The notes: a model not told the origin generated them from the letters alone. A DNA stretch of 60,619 nucleotides from Parcubacteria bacterium C7867-006 (GCA_001189155.1 LFCP01000001.1:87160-147778); one strand, 5' to 3'; counted from the stretch's first letter, positions 16,633 through 25,464 are shown. Made by a program: numbers and translations.

Positions 16633-16721
16633 CGGAGACGGACGGATTCGAACCGTCGGTGCCGTTTAAAGGGCACACCTCTTTAGCAAAGAGGCACGTT
16701 AGACCACTCTGACACGTCTCC
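16633..16721 (-). tRNA. tRNA-Ser(GCU)
   Basis: A class II tRNA with acceptor GGAGACG/CGTCTCC, anticodon stem CCTCT/AGAGG, loop TTGCTAA (anticodon GCT), long variable arm, T-arm GACGG TTCGAAT CCGTC and discriminator G. CCA is not encoded. It reads AGC and AGU. Confidence 0.95.
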
Positions 16722-16783
16722 AATATGGCCAGATTATCACAAATAGGCTTTTTTTAAAATGATATGTTATATTAGCCTTGATT

Positions 16784-16873
16784 GGAGAGATGGATGAGTG
16801 GCTTAAATCAACGGTTTACTAAACCGTCATACCTTAATTGGTATCGCGAGTTCGAATCTCGCTCTCTCCGCCA
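16784..16873 (+). tRNA. tRNA-Ser-like, anticodon ACT
   Basis: A class II tRNA with acceptor GGAGAGA/TCTCTCC, anticodon stem ACGGT/ACCGT, loop TTACTAA (anticodon ACT), variable arm ATACC/GGTAT, T-arm GCGAG TTCGAAT CTCGC, discriminator G and an encoded CCA. Position 34 is A, where the neighbouring functional tRNA-Ser has G. It may be a real AGU-reading tRNA, an inosine-modified one or a decaying copy. A structured element repeating its 3' end follows directly. Confidence 0.85.
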
Positions 16874-16895
16874 AAATTATTGAAAATAATTTTTT
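16873..16895 (+). terminator. Terminator after tRNA-Ser(ACT)
   Basis: A 9-bp AT stem (AAAATTATT/AATAATTTT) with a 3-nt loop and trailing Ts lies between the tRNA and the structured element. It starts at the final A of the encoded CCA. Confidence 0.6.
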
Positions 16896-17026
16896 GGGTG
16901 AGAGAGTAATGTCTGGGAGACATTACGTCGAGATTCGAAGCCTTGTGATAGTTTTTTATGAGTCTACGAAATAAAAAACAGAACAAGGGTACTGAAACTG
17001 TAAGTTTCGAATCTCGTTCTCTCCGC
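16896..17026 (+). ncRNA. tRNA-adjacent structured element A
   Basis: A 131-nt non-coding element of unknown type. Helices seen: P1 16900-16905/17018-17023; P2 hairpin 16907-16914/16918-16925; P3, a perfect 11 bp, 16929-16939/17006-17016; P4 16941-16945/16984-16988; P5 16951-16959/16971-16979; P6 16994-16999/17003-17008. The 3' strand of P3 plus P1 repeats the T-arm and acceptor end of the upstream tRNA with few changes, and the 5' strand of P3 is its antisense. The core from 16987 to 17010 is identical over 24 nt to element B. It ends in TTTTACTTTTT. It is listed as ncRNA because of its folding; expression is unproven. Confidence 0.6.
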
Positions 17027-17058
17027 TTTTACTTTTTAAAAAGTGGTATAATTACTGG

Positions 17059-17610
17059 GTGTTAAAAAATATCAAAATTGCAAATATTGTATCTGGAGTA
17101 ATTATCTTTTTGCTCATTATTTTTGCTATTTATTTTTCTTTATTTAAAAAACCAAACGGAGGTGGTGATGTAAAAACATCAACATCTACGCCAAGTGTTT
17201 CTACAAAACCAGTTCAATATAAAAATAATCAATACGGTTTTGTTTTTTCTCTTCCAGATAGTTGGAAGGGGTATACAATAGTTAATGACGAGTGGGATGG
17301 CTACAGTCTTTCTGGTGATATTTCACAGCAGGTAGTTACAGAAACCGGCCCTTTGATTTTTATTCGACATCCATCATGGACTGAAGATGTTCAGAGACAG
17401 GATGTCCCAATAATGGTTTTTACTATTGATCAATGGACTAAATTACAAAAAGAAGAGTTTCATATAGGGGCAGCTCCGGTTGGTCCGAGTGAGGTTGGGA
17501 GAAATTCTAAATATGTTTTTGCTATACCTGCTAGGTACAACTTCTCATTTTTAAAAGGTTTTGAAGAGGTTGAAGAAATTCTCCAAAACAAACCATTGAA
17601 AACTTTTTAG
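17059..17610 (+). CDS. Membrane-anchored PsbP-like exported protein, unknown
   Basis: A 183-residue protein starting at GTG with one N-terminal helix (about residues 10-28), a Ser/Thr linker and an outer domain that opens YKNNQYGFVFSLPDSWKGY. That opening is the usual beginning of PsbP/Mog1-like exported domains of unknown role. A TATAAT box at 17047-17052 lies six bases before the GTG, so the mRNA should be leaderless. The stop codon overlaps the end of the decayed comF on the other strand. Confidence 0.65.
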   Translation: MLKNIKIANIVSGVIIFLLIIFAIYFSLFKKPNGGGDVKTSTSTPSVSTKPVQYKNNQYGFVFSLPDSWKGYTIVNDEWDGYSLSGDISQQVVTETGPLIFIRHPSWTEDVQRQDVPIMVFTIDQWTKLQKEEFHIGAAPVGPSEVGRNSKYVFAIPARYNFSFLKGFEEVEEILQNKPLKTF

Positions 17611-18217
17611 TGTGCAATAGTAAAACCTAAAACCTTTTTAGTTCCTTTGTTTTGTAATTCTTTACGAGCCTCTCTCATTGTGCTTCCTGTTGTAACCACA
17701 TCATCAATTAAAATAATATATTTACCTCCAACTCTGTCGTCAGCTTCAAATGCATCTTAGGAGTCTCTTTTATTTTTTGAAACCATTGTGGTGCATAAAG
17801 TAAAGTGTGTTCTGTGTCATTTTCTATTATAGATTTGGCTATTAATTCACTCTGGTTATATTCACGTTCAATTTTTCTTTGATTAGTTATTGGTATTGGA
17901 ATCAGAAGAAACTCTGCATCATTGTCAAAAAGTAATATATCCGAAATTTCAGAAATTATTTCTTCATAGAGAAGTTTCCCAATATGTTCTAGTGGTAAAG
18001 TGTTTTCTTTATATTTTAATTCCCAGATAATAGCTTTAACTCTTTTGTCTTTATAGTGAAATAGGGCAGTAATCCAGTCTTCACCAATTACTTTAGGTGC
18101 TTTTGGCAGGTTATTTATTTTTTCAGGAGTTAGTTTTTTGACAATATCAAAATTACTTCTTTTCGGTATTATGTAGTCTAGTACAAAATTAAGAAAATCC
18201 CGTGTACTTTTCAACAT
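17607..18217 (-). pseudogene. comF: ComF-like phosphoribosyltransferase, frameshifted
   Basis: ComF proteins are PRTase-fold proteins needed for DNA uptake in competent bacteria. The N-terminal 150 residues read normally through LLIPIPITNQRKIEREYNQSELIAKSI and IKETPK, then the frame runs to a stop at 17708. The rest of the domain continues in another frame: AFEADDRVGGKYIILIDDVVTTGST, ending in TIAH with TAA at 17607-17609. The PRTase signature LIDDVVTTGS is thus intact but out of frame, and the usual Gln/Arg-rich block between the halves is missing, so a small deletion is likely. A sequencing error cannot be excluded. Confidence 0.75.
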
Positions 18218-18274
18218 ACATTTATTATATAGGCTATGCCTATGTTATACTATCCTTACAGGAATAAATTCTTT

Positions 18275-19390
18275 ATGGCTAATTTCTTTTCAAATTTATT
18301 TAACAAACAAAGCCCTAGTGTTATGGGTATAGATATCGGTTCTTCTTCTATAAAAATGGTTCAGATCAGTCGTAAAAATGGCCACGCTGTTTTGGAAACA
18401 TATGGAGAATTAGCTCTCGGTCCTTATACAGGTAAAGGAGTAGGGGAATCCACTAGTTTATCAGCCGAAAAAATCATTGAAGCTGTAAACGACATGTTGA
18501 AAGAGAAGGAGGTCAATATCACTACTCGTTCATGCGGTTTGGCTATACCATTTTCATCTAGTTTGATGGCTGTGATAGATATGCCTCTTGCCACAAAAAA
18601 ACAATTAGAACAAATGGTGCCTCTTGAGGCAAGAAAATACGTACCAGTTCCTATTTCAGAGGTAACTTTGGATTGGTACATAATCCCAAAAGATAAAAAT
18701 TCAGAGCCTTTACCAGATAATGACACATCTACTGTTGGCTCACAAAAACTAGAGGTCCTTATTGTGGCTCTTCATAACGACACAATAAATCGTTACAAAA
18801 ATATTGTTGCAAAGACAGGTCTAGATGCTGGATTTTTTGAGATAGAAATATTTAGCACAATACGATCGATTCTTGATGAAGAAGTCGAACCTATAATGAT
18901 AGTTGATATGGGAGCTAGTACTACAAAGCTATATATAGTAGAAAAGGGAATTTTGAGGTCGTCTCATATGATAGATAGAGGTTCACATAACATAACAGAT
19001 GAACTTTCAAAATCTCTTGGAATATCACTAGAGGATGCAGAGTATTTAAAAAGAGAAAAAGGTGTACTTGGCGAGATAAACGGTATTGCACTCAAAGAAG
19101 TAGCTACTTTTACACTAAACTATATTTTTTCAGAGGCTAGTCATGTAGTTATGGCTTATCAAAAGAAGTACAACAAAAATGTTGCTAAAATTATTTTGGT
19201 TGGTGGCGGAAGTGCATTGAAGGGAGTTGTTGATGTGGCAAAAGATTTGTTTCAAACTGAAGTTGTTGCAGGGGATCCATTTGCAAAAGTAGTTGCACCA
19301 GCTTTTCTAGAAAAAGTACTTCGTGATACTGGTCCAGAGTTTGCTGTTGCTGTCGGTGTTGCGCTGAGAAGACTTCAGGAGCTTGATTAA
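18275..19390 (+). CDS. pilM: Type IV pilus assembly protein PilM
   Basis: PilM is an actin-like ATPase fold protein on the inner face of the membrane that links PilB to the PilN/PilO complex. The 371-residue product has the PilM opening SVMGIDIGSSSIKMVQIS, the middle EARKYVPVPISEVTLDWYII and the second phosphate-loop region MIVDMGASTTKLYIVEKG. ILVGGGSALKG comes near the end. The start at 18275 has AGGAA eleven bases upstream; an ATG at 18236 would add 13 residues with no family match. It opens the pilus locus. Confidence 0.95.
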   Translation: MANFFSNLFNKQSPSVMGIDIGSSSIKMVQISRKNGHAVLETYGELALGPYTGKGVGESTSLSAEKIIEAVNDMLKEKEVNITTRSCGLAIPFSSSLMAVIDMPLATKKQLEQMVPLEARKYVPVPISEVTLDWYIIPKDKNSEPLPDNDTSTVGSQKLEVLIVALHNDTINRYKNIVAKTGLDAGFFEIEIFSTIRSILDEEVEPIMIVDMGASTTKLYIVEKGILRSSHMIDRGSHNITDELSKSLGISLEDAEYLKREKGVLGEINGIALKEVATFTLNYIFSEASHVVMAYQKKYNKNVAKIILVGGGSALKGVVDVAKDLFQTEVVAGDPFAKVVAPAFLEKVLRDTGPEFAVAVGVALRRLQELD

Positions 19391-19466
19391 AATTGATTGA
19401 GGTATAGTTTTGCACATATCAAACATAGTCTTTTATCTTTTGCTGTACTATAATTAGTTTTATAGT

Positions 19467-20090
19467 ATGGAACCTAAATTTCAGACATCGTTCATTCCTA
19501 AAAAACCAATAGTATCCGAGACTGGTACGAGTGTTGGTGTTGTAAGGGAAACTAATATTTTTTCTGTTGTAGCTACTATATTATTTATCGCTACTATTCT
19601 TGTTTCTGGTGGTCTTTTTGGCTATAAAATAATTTTACATAAACAAATAACAGCTGATGATCAACAGATAGATGCAGCTAAAGCAGCTTTGCAGGTGGAT
19701 AAGATAAAAGAACTCATAGATGCTAACAATAGAATAATAGCTTCTAAAAATTTATTGGATAAACATGTTGCTCTGTCTCAACTTTTGACTTTAATGCAAA
19801 GTCTAACTGTTCGAAGGATAAGACTTTTAGATTTAACTTATCTAAACAAATCAGGAATCGCTGTGTTGTCACTGAATGGTCAAGCTCAAAATTATAACGC
19901 TCTAGCTGAACAGTCTAGAATATTTAGTGAAAATGAGTATTTGAGTAACGACAAGTTTTCAGAATTTACACTTGAGGATAATGGTTATATAAGAGTTAAA
20001 TTTGAATCTACAGTGAATACAAGCTTAACTTCTTATAAAAGAGCTATAGAAGCATTGTCTCCATCAGAACCAATAACACCTAGTCAATAA
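19467..20090 (+). CDS. pilN: Type IV pilus assembly protein PilN-like
   Basis: A 207-residue protein with a cytoplasmic N-terminal tail (residues 1-30), one membrane helix (about 32-53) and an outer coiled-coil plus ferredoxin-like domain, as in PilN. The tail should bind PilM. Identity rests mainly on layout and position between pilM and pilO; sequence conservation in this family is low. A TATAAT box at about 19450 offers a local promoter in the 76-base gap after pilM. Confidence 0.78.
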   Translation: MEPKFQTSFIPKKPIVSETGTSVGVVRETNIFSVVATILFIATILVSGGLFGYKIILHKQITADDQQIDAAKAALQVDKIKELIDANNRIIASKNLLDKHVALSQLLTLMQSLTVRRIRLLDLTYLNKSGIAVLSLNGQAQNYNALAEQSRIFSENEYLSNDKFSEFTLEDNGYIRVKFESTVNTSLTSYKRAIEALSPSEPITPSQ

Positions 20091-20094
20091 AATT

Positions 20095-20655
20095 ATGAAA
20101 TTTTTCACACCATTAGCTGTAATATTAGTTTGTGTCGGTATGTATTTTTTGTACATATCACCAGTTTCTATGGAAGTAAAAGCTTTGGTGCAGAAAAAAA
20201 CTGAATTAGATGATGTTTTACAAAAGGTAAAAGATTTAACACAAAAAAGGGAAGAAGTATCTGGTGCTTATAACAGTATTTCTCAGGCTGATATAGATAA
20301 ATTAAATAAAGTTATTCCAGAGAGATTTGATTCAGTTGCTTTTGCAAATGATATAAGTACTGTAGCAACACAAAACTCTTTAACCTTTAAAGATTATAAG
20401 ATAAGTGATTCAGTACCAGAGAGTCAGGAATCTTCTGTTGAGCAAAAAGGCGTTACACCATTCAGAGTTTCAATTGTTTCTTTCAAGGTTACAGGCCAGT
20501 ATGCAGATTTTCTGAGATTTTTAAATAAAATAGAAACAAGCTTGAGGTTGATGGATGTTATAGGGCTAAAGGTCGAGCAGGATCCAAAGCAAGATAAAAA
20601 TAGTACGGCAACAATGCAATATACTTTAGAAATAAGTACTTATTCATTGAAATAA
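20095..20655 (+). CDS. pilO: Type IV pilus assembly protein PilO-like
   Basis: A 186-residue protein with an N-terminal membrane helix (residues 4-21), a coiled coil (about 30-65) and a C-terminal domain with the PilO-type order VSIVSFKVTGQYADFLRFLNKIETSLRLM. PilO pairs with PilN to align the motor with the secretin or cell surface. It lies four bases after pilN and one before the PilP-like gene. Confidence 0.82.
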   Translation: MKFFTPLAVILVCVGMYFLYISPVSMEVKALVQKKTELDDVLQKVKDLTQKREEVSGAYNSISQADIDKLNKVIPERFDSVAFANDISTVATQNSLTFKDYKISDSVPESQESSVEQKGVTPFRVSIVSFKVTGQYADFLRFLNKIETSLRLMDVIGLKVEQDPKQDKNSTATMQYTLEISTYSLK

Positions 20656-20656
20656 T

Positions 20657-21007
20657 ATGATTTCAGCACAATTACAAAAATTAATGATTATCGGCTTAAC
20701 TTTAGTTTTTTTGGTTTACATGATTCTGGGTCTTTATAACAGTGTCCCAGATCCAGATGTTTTAGCTGAAGTTTCTAGTTCAGAAAGTGCAAGCCAAGAT
20801 ATATTAACTCTAGTTGCAAATTTGAATCAGATATCTATTGATCAATCACTATTTTCTTCTCCTTTGTTTGTTAGTTTACAAGATACTTCAGCTGTAATTT
20901 CTCCAGAAGTACAAGGTCGACCCAATCCATTCTCTCCTATAGGTGTTGATATTGGAAATCAGGTTACCACTATAAATGCTCCAACAGGAAAAACTGGTTC
21001 AAATTAA
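20657..21007 (+). CDS. Small pilus protein, PilP-like
   Basis: A 116-residue protein with an N-terminal membrane helix (about 8-27) and a C-terminal GRPNPFSPIG, like the RxDPF motif of PilP. In PilP this segment interacts with neighbours in the alignment complex. No secretin or PilQ gene is visible. That fits a CPR cell envelope without a classical outer membrane. Assignment is by position and the short motif only. Confidence 0.6.
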   Translation: MISAQLQKLMIIGLTLVFLVYMILGLYNSVPDPDVLAEVSSSESASQDILTLVANLNQISIDQSLFSSPLFVSLQDTSAVISPEVQGRPNPFSPIGVDIGNQVTTINAPTGKTGSN

Positions 21008-21021
21008 AATAATATTAAATT

Positions 21022-22740
21022 ATGGATATACTTCAGATTCTGGTACAAAAAGGAATACTGCCTCAAAAAAAAGTCAGTAAAATAACTGATGATTCAGTTT
21101 CTTCTGGTGTAACTATAGAAGAGGCTTTAATCAAAAACGGTGTTTCTCCTCATGATATTTTGTTAGCAAAAGGAGAGTATTTTGATATTCCAACAAAAAA
21201 TATGAATGGTCAGGAGGTTTCAGAAAAAGTCCTGTACTACATTCCTGAAGACTCAGCTTCACATTATCGTTTTGTGCCTCTTGCAGTTACAAACGGTGTA
21301 CTTGAGGTTGGAATGGTTGATCCAGATGATATAGAGGCAAGGGATGCCTTGAATTTCATATCGTCAAAGATAGGAATGCCTTTTAAAATTTTTCTAATTT
21401 CAGAACCTGATTTCAATAAAATATTCTCTCAATATAAAGGACTTTCTGCTGAAGTTTCTAAAACACTTGGTGAACTTGAGGATGAATTAACTTTAGAAAC
21501 TACTAGAGCAGAGGAGAGAGCAAAGGCAGAAGTTGATACTGGAGCAGAGACAGAGATAGCCGAAGATGCACCGGTTACAAGAATCGTGGCTACTATTTTG
21601 AGATATGCTTCAGACGGTAATGCTTCAGATATTCACATTGAACCATGGAGAGAACAGGTTAAGGTTCGTTTTAGAGTTGATGGTGTTATGAATACAAGTC
21701 TAACTCTACCTTCAAAAGTTCATTCTGCTGTAGTGGCTAGAATAAAAATTCTAAGTGAGATGAGACTTGATGAAAAAAGAAAACCTCAAGATGGTCGTTT
21801 TACAACAAGAATAGAAGGGCGAAAAATAGATTTTCGTGTTTCTACTTTTCCTACTTATTTTGGAGAGAAAGTTGTGATGCGTCTTTTGGATCAAGAAAAG
21901 GGTATACGAACTTTGGAAGAGTTGGGTTTGAGTAAGAAAAATATAGATGTAATACGTGCTGCAATCAAAAGGCCATATGGACTGATTTTGATTTCTGGTC
22001 CAACGGGTTCAGGAAAAACTACTACACTATATTCAATGCTAAACGAGCTAGATAGAGAGCATCAAAACGTTCTATCACTGGAAGATCCTATTGAGTACAA
22101 CATTGAAGGAATTTCTCAATCTCAAGTTCAGGCAGAGATCGGTTATACATTTGCTTCAGGTTTGCGTACAACTTTGAGACAGGACCCAGATGTCATTATG
22201 GTGGGTGAGATTAGAGATAAAGAGACTGCTCAGCTAGCTATTCAGGCTGCTCTAACAGGACACTTGGTATTTTCAACAATCCACACCAATACCGCAGTCG
22301 GAGTTATTCCTAGACTTGTAGATATGGGTATAGATCCGTATCTTATTGCCCCAACACTTATTTTGGCTATCGCACAGAGATTGGCTCTAGGTCTCTGTCC
22401 TGAAGCGGGTGTTCCTATTCCAATAGAAGGAAGTATAAAAGTAATGATGGATAAGCAGTTTGAGGATTTGCCTGCAAAATATAAAAATGAGCTCGAGTTT
22501 ACAGATAAAGTGTATAAAGCAGGAGAGAGTGCTGATTGTCCAAATGGAACTAGAGGTAGAGTGGCTGTTATGGAGGTTATGGAAATGGATAAGGATTTAG
22601 AAAATCTTATATTAAAAAATCAAAATGAGATTGAGATTAGCAAGTTGGTAAGATCTAAAGGAATGATAACTATGAAGGAGGATGCATTAATAAAGGCTAT
22701 GCACAAGATAATTCCTTTCGAAGAAGCGAATATGTTATAA
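21022..22740 (+). CDS. pilB: Pilus assembly ATPase PilB (GspE family)
   Basis: The hexameric ATPase that drives pilus extension from the cytoplasm. The 572-residue product has the N-terminal GspE domains (residues 1-160) and the N2 domain with DIHIEPW. Walker A GPTGSGKTTT (near 328), the Asp box and the Walker B region QDPDVIMVGEIRD follow, then the His box TGHLVFSTIHTN. The C-terminal Cys-rich zinc site is reduced: only CPEAG and ADCPNGTRGR remain, so tetracysteine zinc binding may be lost. A TATAAT box overlaps its stop codon and probably serves the next gene. Confidence 0.95.
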   Translation: MDILQILVQKGILPQKKVSKITDDSVSSGVTIEEALIKNGVSPHDILLAKGEYFDIPTKNMNGQEVSEKVLYYIPEDSASHYRFVPLAVTNGVLEVGMVDPDDIEARDALNFISSKIGMPFKIFLISEPDFNKIFSQYKGLSAEVSKTLGELEDELTLETTRAEERAKAEVDTGAETEIAEDAPVTRIVATILRYASDGNASDIHIEPWREQVKVRFRVDGVMNTSLTLPSKVHSAVVARIKILSEMRLDEKRKPQDGRFTTRIEGRKIDFRVSTFPTYFGEKVVMRLLDQEKGIRTLEELGLSKKNIDVIRAAIKRPYGLILISGPTGSGKTTTLYSMLNELDREHQNVLSLEDPIEYNIEGISQSQVQAEIGYTFASGLRTTLRQDPDVIMVGEIRDKETAQLAIQAALTGHLVFSTIHTNTAVGVIPRLVDMGIDPYLIAPTLILAIAQRLALGLCPEAGVPIPIEGSIKVMMDKQFEDLPAKYKNELEFTDKVYKAGESADCPNGTRGRVAVMEVMEMDKDLENLILKNQNEIEISKLVRSKGMITMKEDALIKAMHKIIPFEEANML

Positions 22741-22748
22741 TTTTCCTC

Positions 22749-23141
22749 ATGAATACTGCGGATTCACAAATAAAAATACTATTGATTGATGACGATAAGT
22801 TTCTTTTAGATATGTATTCTCTAAAGTTTAAGAAATCTGGTTTAGAGATAGATACATCTTCTAGTAGTTCTGGGGCTTTAGAAAAAATAAAAGGGGATAA
22901 CAACTACGATATTGTCCTTCTAGACATAATTATGCCAGGAATGGATGGTTTGGAGCTTTTGAAAAAAATAAGAGATGAAAAGTTGTTGCCGTCAGCAGCA
23001 ATAATAATGCTTACAAATCAGGCTGACGATATTGAAAAAGCAAAAGAGCTAGGTGTTGATGGTTATATAATAAAAGCAACAACAATTCCGTCAGAGGTCG
23101 TCGAGCAGGTTTTGACAATTTACAAAAACAAACAAAAATAA
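22749..23141 (+). CDS. Single-domain response regulator
   Basis: A 130-residue CheY-like receiver with the acidic pair DDDK (residues about 12-15), the phosphoacceptor Asp in YDIVLLDIIMPGMDG, the Thr in MLTNQ and the Lys in YIIKA. No output domain is attached. It sits between pilB and pilT, so it may tune motor switching or twitching, as CheY/PilG-type proteins do; this is inference. A TATAAT at 22736-22741 gives a nearly leaderless transcript. The stop overlaps the pilT start by one base. Confidence 0.92.
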   Translation: MNTADSQIKILLIDDDKFLLDMYSLKFKKSGLEIDTSSSSSGALEKIKGDNNYDIVLLDIIMPGMDGLELLKKIRDEKLLPSAAIIMLTNQADDIEKAKELGVDGYIIKATTIPSEVVEQVLTIYKNKQK

Positions 23142-24208
23142 TGTCTACAGAATATAAAAAACAACTGGATAATCTTATCGCTATTTTGGTTAAAGAAGGG
23201 GCTTCAGATCTACATTTGGGTGAAGGGAGACTTCCTATAATAAGAGTTTCTGGAACATTGATACCGCTAACTAGTCATACTGCTCTTTCTAGGCAGGATA
23301 TTAAGGGTATATTAGATGAGATGATTGACGATCAGAAAAAAGAAATTTTTGTTGAAAAGAAGGCTGTTGATTTTGCTTATAACGATGATAATCAAGTCAG
23401 ATTCAGAGGTAATGCATTTTTTCAAATGGGTAAAATAAGCATAGCTCTGAGATTGATTCCAAAACACGTCAGAACTCTTGATGAATTAAAACTTCCACCA
23501 ATACTTTCAAGTTTTACTGGTAAAAAACAAGGATTCTTTCTTGTGGTGGGGCCTACTGGCCAAGGAAAAAGTACAACACTAGCTTCGATGATAGAAATTA
23601 TTAATCAGGAGCGCTTGGAACACATAGTAACAATAGAAGATCCAGTTGAGTATATTTTTGAATCAAAAAAATCAATTATAGACCAAAGAGAGATTTTAGA
23701 AGACACTCCGGATTTTCACACTGCTCTTCAGGGAACATTTAGACAAGATATAAATGTAATAATGATTGGAGAAATGCGTACTCCAGAGGACATTTCCACG
23801 GCTGTAACTGCGGCGGAAACTGGACACTTGGTGTTTTCAACTATGCATACTAACAACGCAGCACAAACAATAGATCGTATAATAGACTCTTTTGATACAA
23901 GACAACAAACTCAAATACGAACACAGCTTTCATCCAGCCTTCTTGGTATATTCTCACAACGTTTAATACCAAGAGTTTCTGGAGGACTTATTCCTACAGT
24001 AGAGTTGCTTATTAACAATAACGCTGTAGCAAATCTAATCAGGGAAAATAGAATTCATGAAATAAATTCAATAATTGAGACAAGTTCGGAACAAGGAATG
24101 ATTGATTCAAATAGGTATTTGGCTGATTTAGTTAAGTCTGGTGAAATTACAATTGAAAATGCTTATCTTCACACTCAAAATCAAAAAGGTTTAGATAGAA
24201 TGTTATAA
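23141..24208 (+). CDS. pilT: Pilus retraction ATPase PilT
   Basis: The hexameric ATPase that depolymerises pili. The 355-residue product has GASDLHLGEGRLP, Walker A GPTGQGKSTT (near 137), the Walker B region QDINVIMIGEMRT and the His box GHLVFSTMHTN. The C-terminal part has ANLIRENRIHEINSIIETSSEQGM, a recognisable AIRNLIRE-type motif. Length and motifs separate it from PilB. It overlaps the receiver gene by one base and is followed by pilC after four. Confidence 0.95.
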   Translation: MSTEYKKQLDNLIAILVKEGASDLHLGEGRLPIIRVSGTLIPLTSHTALSRQDIKGILDEMIDDQKKEIFVEKKAVDFAYNDDNQVRFRGNAFFQMGKISIALRLIPKHVRTLDELKLPPILSSFTGKKQGFFLVVGPTGQGKSTTLASMIEIINQERLEHIVTIEDPVEYIFESKKSIIDQREILEDTPDFHTALQGTFRQDINVIMIGEMRTPEDISTAVTAAETGHLVFSTMHTNNAAQTIDRIIDSFDTRQQTQIRTQLSSSLLGIFSQRLIPRVSGGLIPTVELLINNNAVANLIRENRIHEINSIIETSSEQGMIDSNRYLADLVKSGEITIENAYLHTQNQKGLDRML

Positions 24209-24212
24209 AATT

Positions 24213-25418
24213 ATGATTTTCTCATACAAAGCCATAAATAAAGAGGGAACAGTAACTCAAGGTACCGTTGAGGCTTTTAATGTTGATATTGCGATAAAAC
24301 AGTTACAGGCAACTGGTCTGGTCATTTCTGAGATTCATGGAGAAGAAGATAAAAACTTTAAAGTTCCAATACTTTCTATATTCAATAAAGTTTCCAATAA
24401 AGATGTTGTGATTATGTCTAGGCAGATTGCAACTCTTTTTTCTGCTCAAGTATCAGCTTTGAGAGTTTTTCGTTTACTTTCCGGACAAACAGATAACCCT
24501 CTTCTTAGAAAATATTTAACAACTATTGCAGATGATATTCAGGGTGGTAGTTCTATATCTATTGCTATATCAAAATTTCCAGATACATTTTCAAACTTTT
24601 ATATAAATATGGTTAAGTCTGGTGAAGAGTCTGGAAAGTTAGACGAAGTATTTAATTATCTCGCAGATTATTTGGATAGAACATATGAAGTCACATCTAA
24701 AGCAAGAAGCGCGTTGATTTATCCAGCCTTCGTTATTTTTACATTTTTTGCTGTTATGGTTTTAATGCTAACAGTTATTATCCCAAAGATTGCCATGATG
24801 ATAACTGATTCAGGACAAGATGTACCAATATATACAAAAATAGTGTTATTGATGAGTGGTTTGTTTGTGAATTATGGAATATTTTTAGCTGTAGGTCTCG
24901 TTATATTTGGTTTTATGGTTTGGAGATATTCTAGGACTACAGAGGGGGCAGTTTATATAGATAAAGTAAAATTAGAAGTTCCTTATATTGGGGACTTGTA
25001 TAAAAAATTATATCTTTCTCGTATTGCAGATAACTTAAATACTATGATTATTAGCGGTATTCCAATCCTAAAAGCACTAGAAATTACTTCATCTGTTGTT
25101 GATAACATAATGTATAGGGATATTCTTAATGACGCTTTAATTAAAGTGAAAGAGGGAACATCCCTATCAAACGCTCTCTCTCAGCACAAAGAAATTCCAA
25201 ACATTTTAACCCAAATGGTAAAAGTTGGTGAAGAAACTGGTGAGCTTGGAAATATATTAAAATCTCTTGCTAAGTTCTATCAGAGAGAGGTTACAACTGC
25301 GGTTGATACTCTGGTTGGGCTTATAGAGCCTGTTATGATTGTTCTTTTGGGTCTTGGTGTTGGAGTTCTTTTGGCAGCTGTTCTTATGCCTATATACAAT
25401 ATTGCTGCAGCTTCTTAG
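24213..25418 (+). CDS. pilC: Pilus inner-membrane platform protein PilC
   Basis: The membrane platform on which PilB and PilT act. The 401-residue product has two copies of the GspF domain: the first with SRQIATLFSAQVSALRVFR and MVKSGEESGKLDEVFNYLADY, the second with MVKVGEETGELGNILKSLAKFY. Three membrane helices lie near 167-195, 210-232 and 373-396. It closes the motor part of the operon before a strong new promoter for the pilins. Confidence 0.95.
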   Translation: MIFSYKAINKEGTVTQGTVEAFNVDIAIKQLQATGLVISEIHGEEDKNFKVPILSIFNKVSNKDVVIMSRQIATLFSAQVSALRVFRLLSGQTDNPLLRKYLTTIADDIQGGSSISIAISKFPDTFSNFYINMVKSGEESGKLDEVFNYLADYLDRTYEVTSKARSALIYPAFVIFTFFAVMVLMLTVIIPKIAMMITDSGQDVPIYTKIVLLMSGLFVNYGIFLAVGLVIFGFMVWRYSRTTEGAVYIDKVKLEVPYIGDLYKKLYLSRIADNLNTMIISGIPILKALEITSSVVDNIMYRDILNDALIKVKEGTSLSNALSQHKEIPNILTQMVKVGEETGELGNILKSLAKFYQREVTTAVDTLVGLIEPVMIVLLGLGVGVLLAAVLMPIYNIAAAS

Positions 25419-25464
25419 GGTCATATTATCCACAGGCTTGCTTTTAATCATTTAAATAGGCGCG

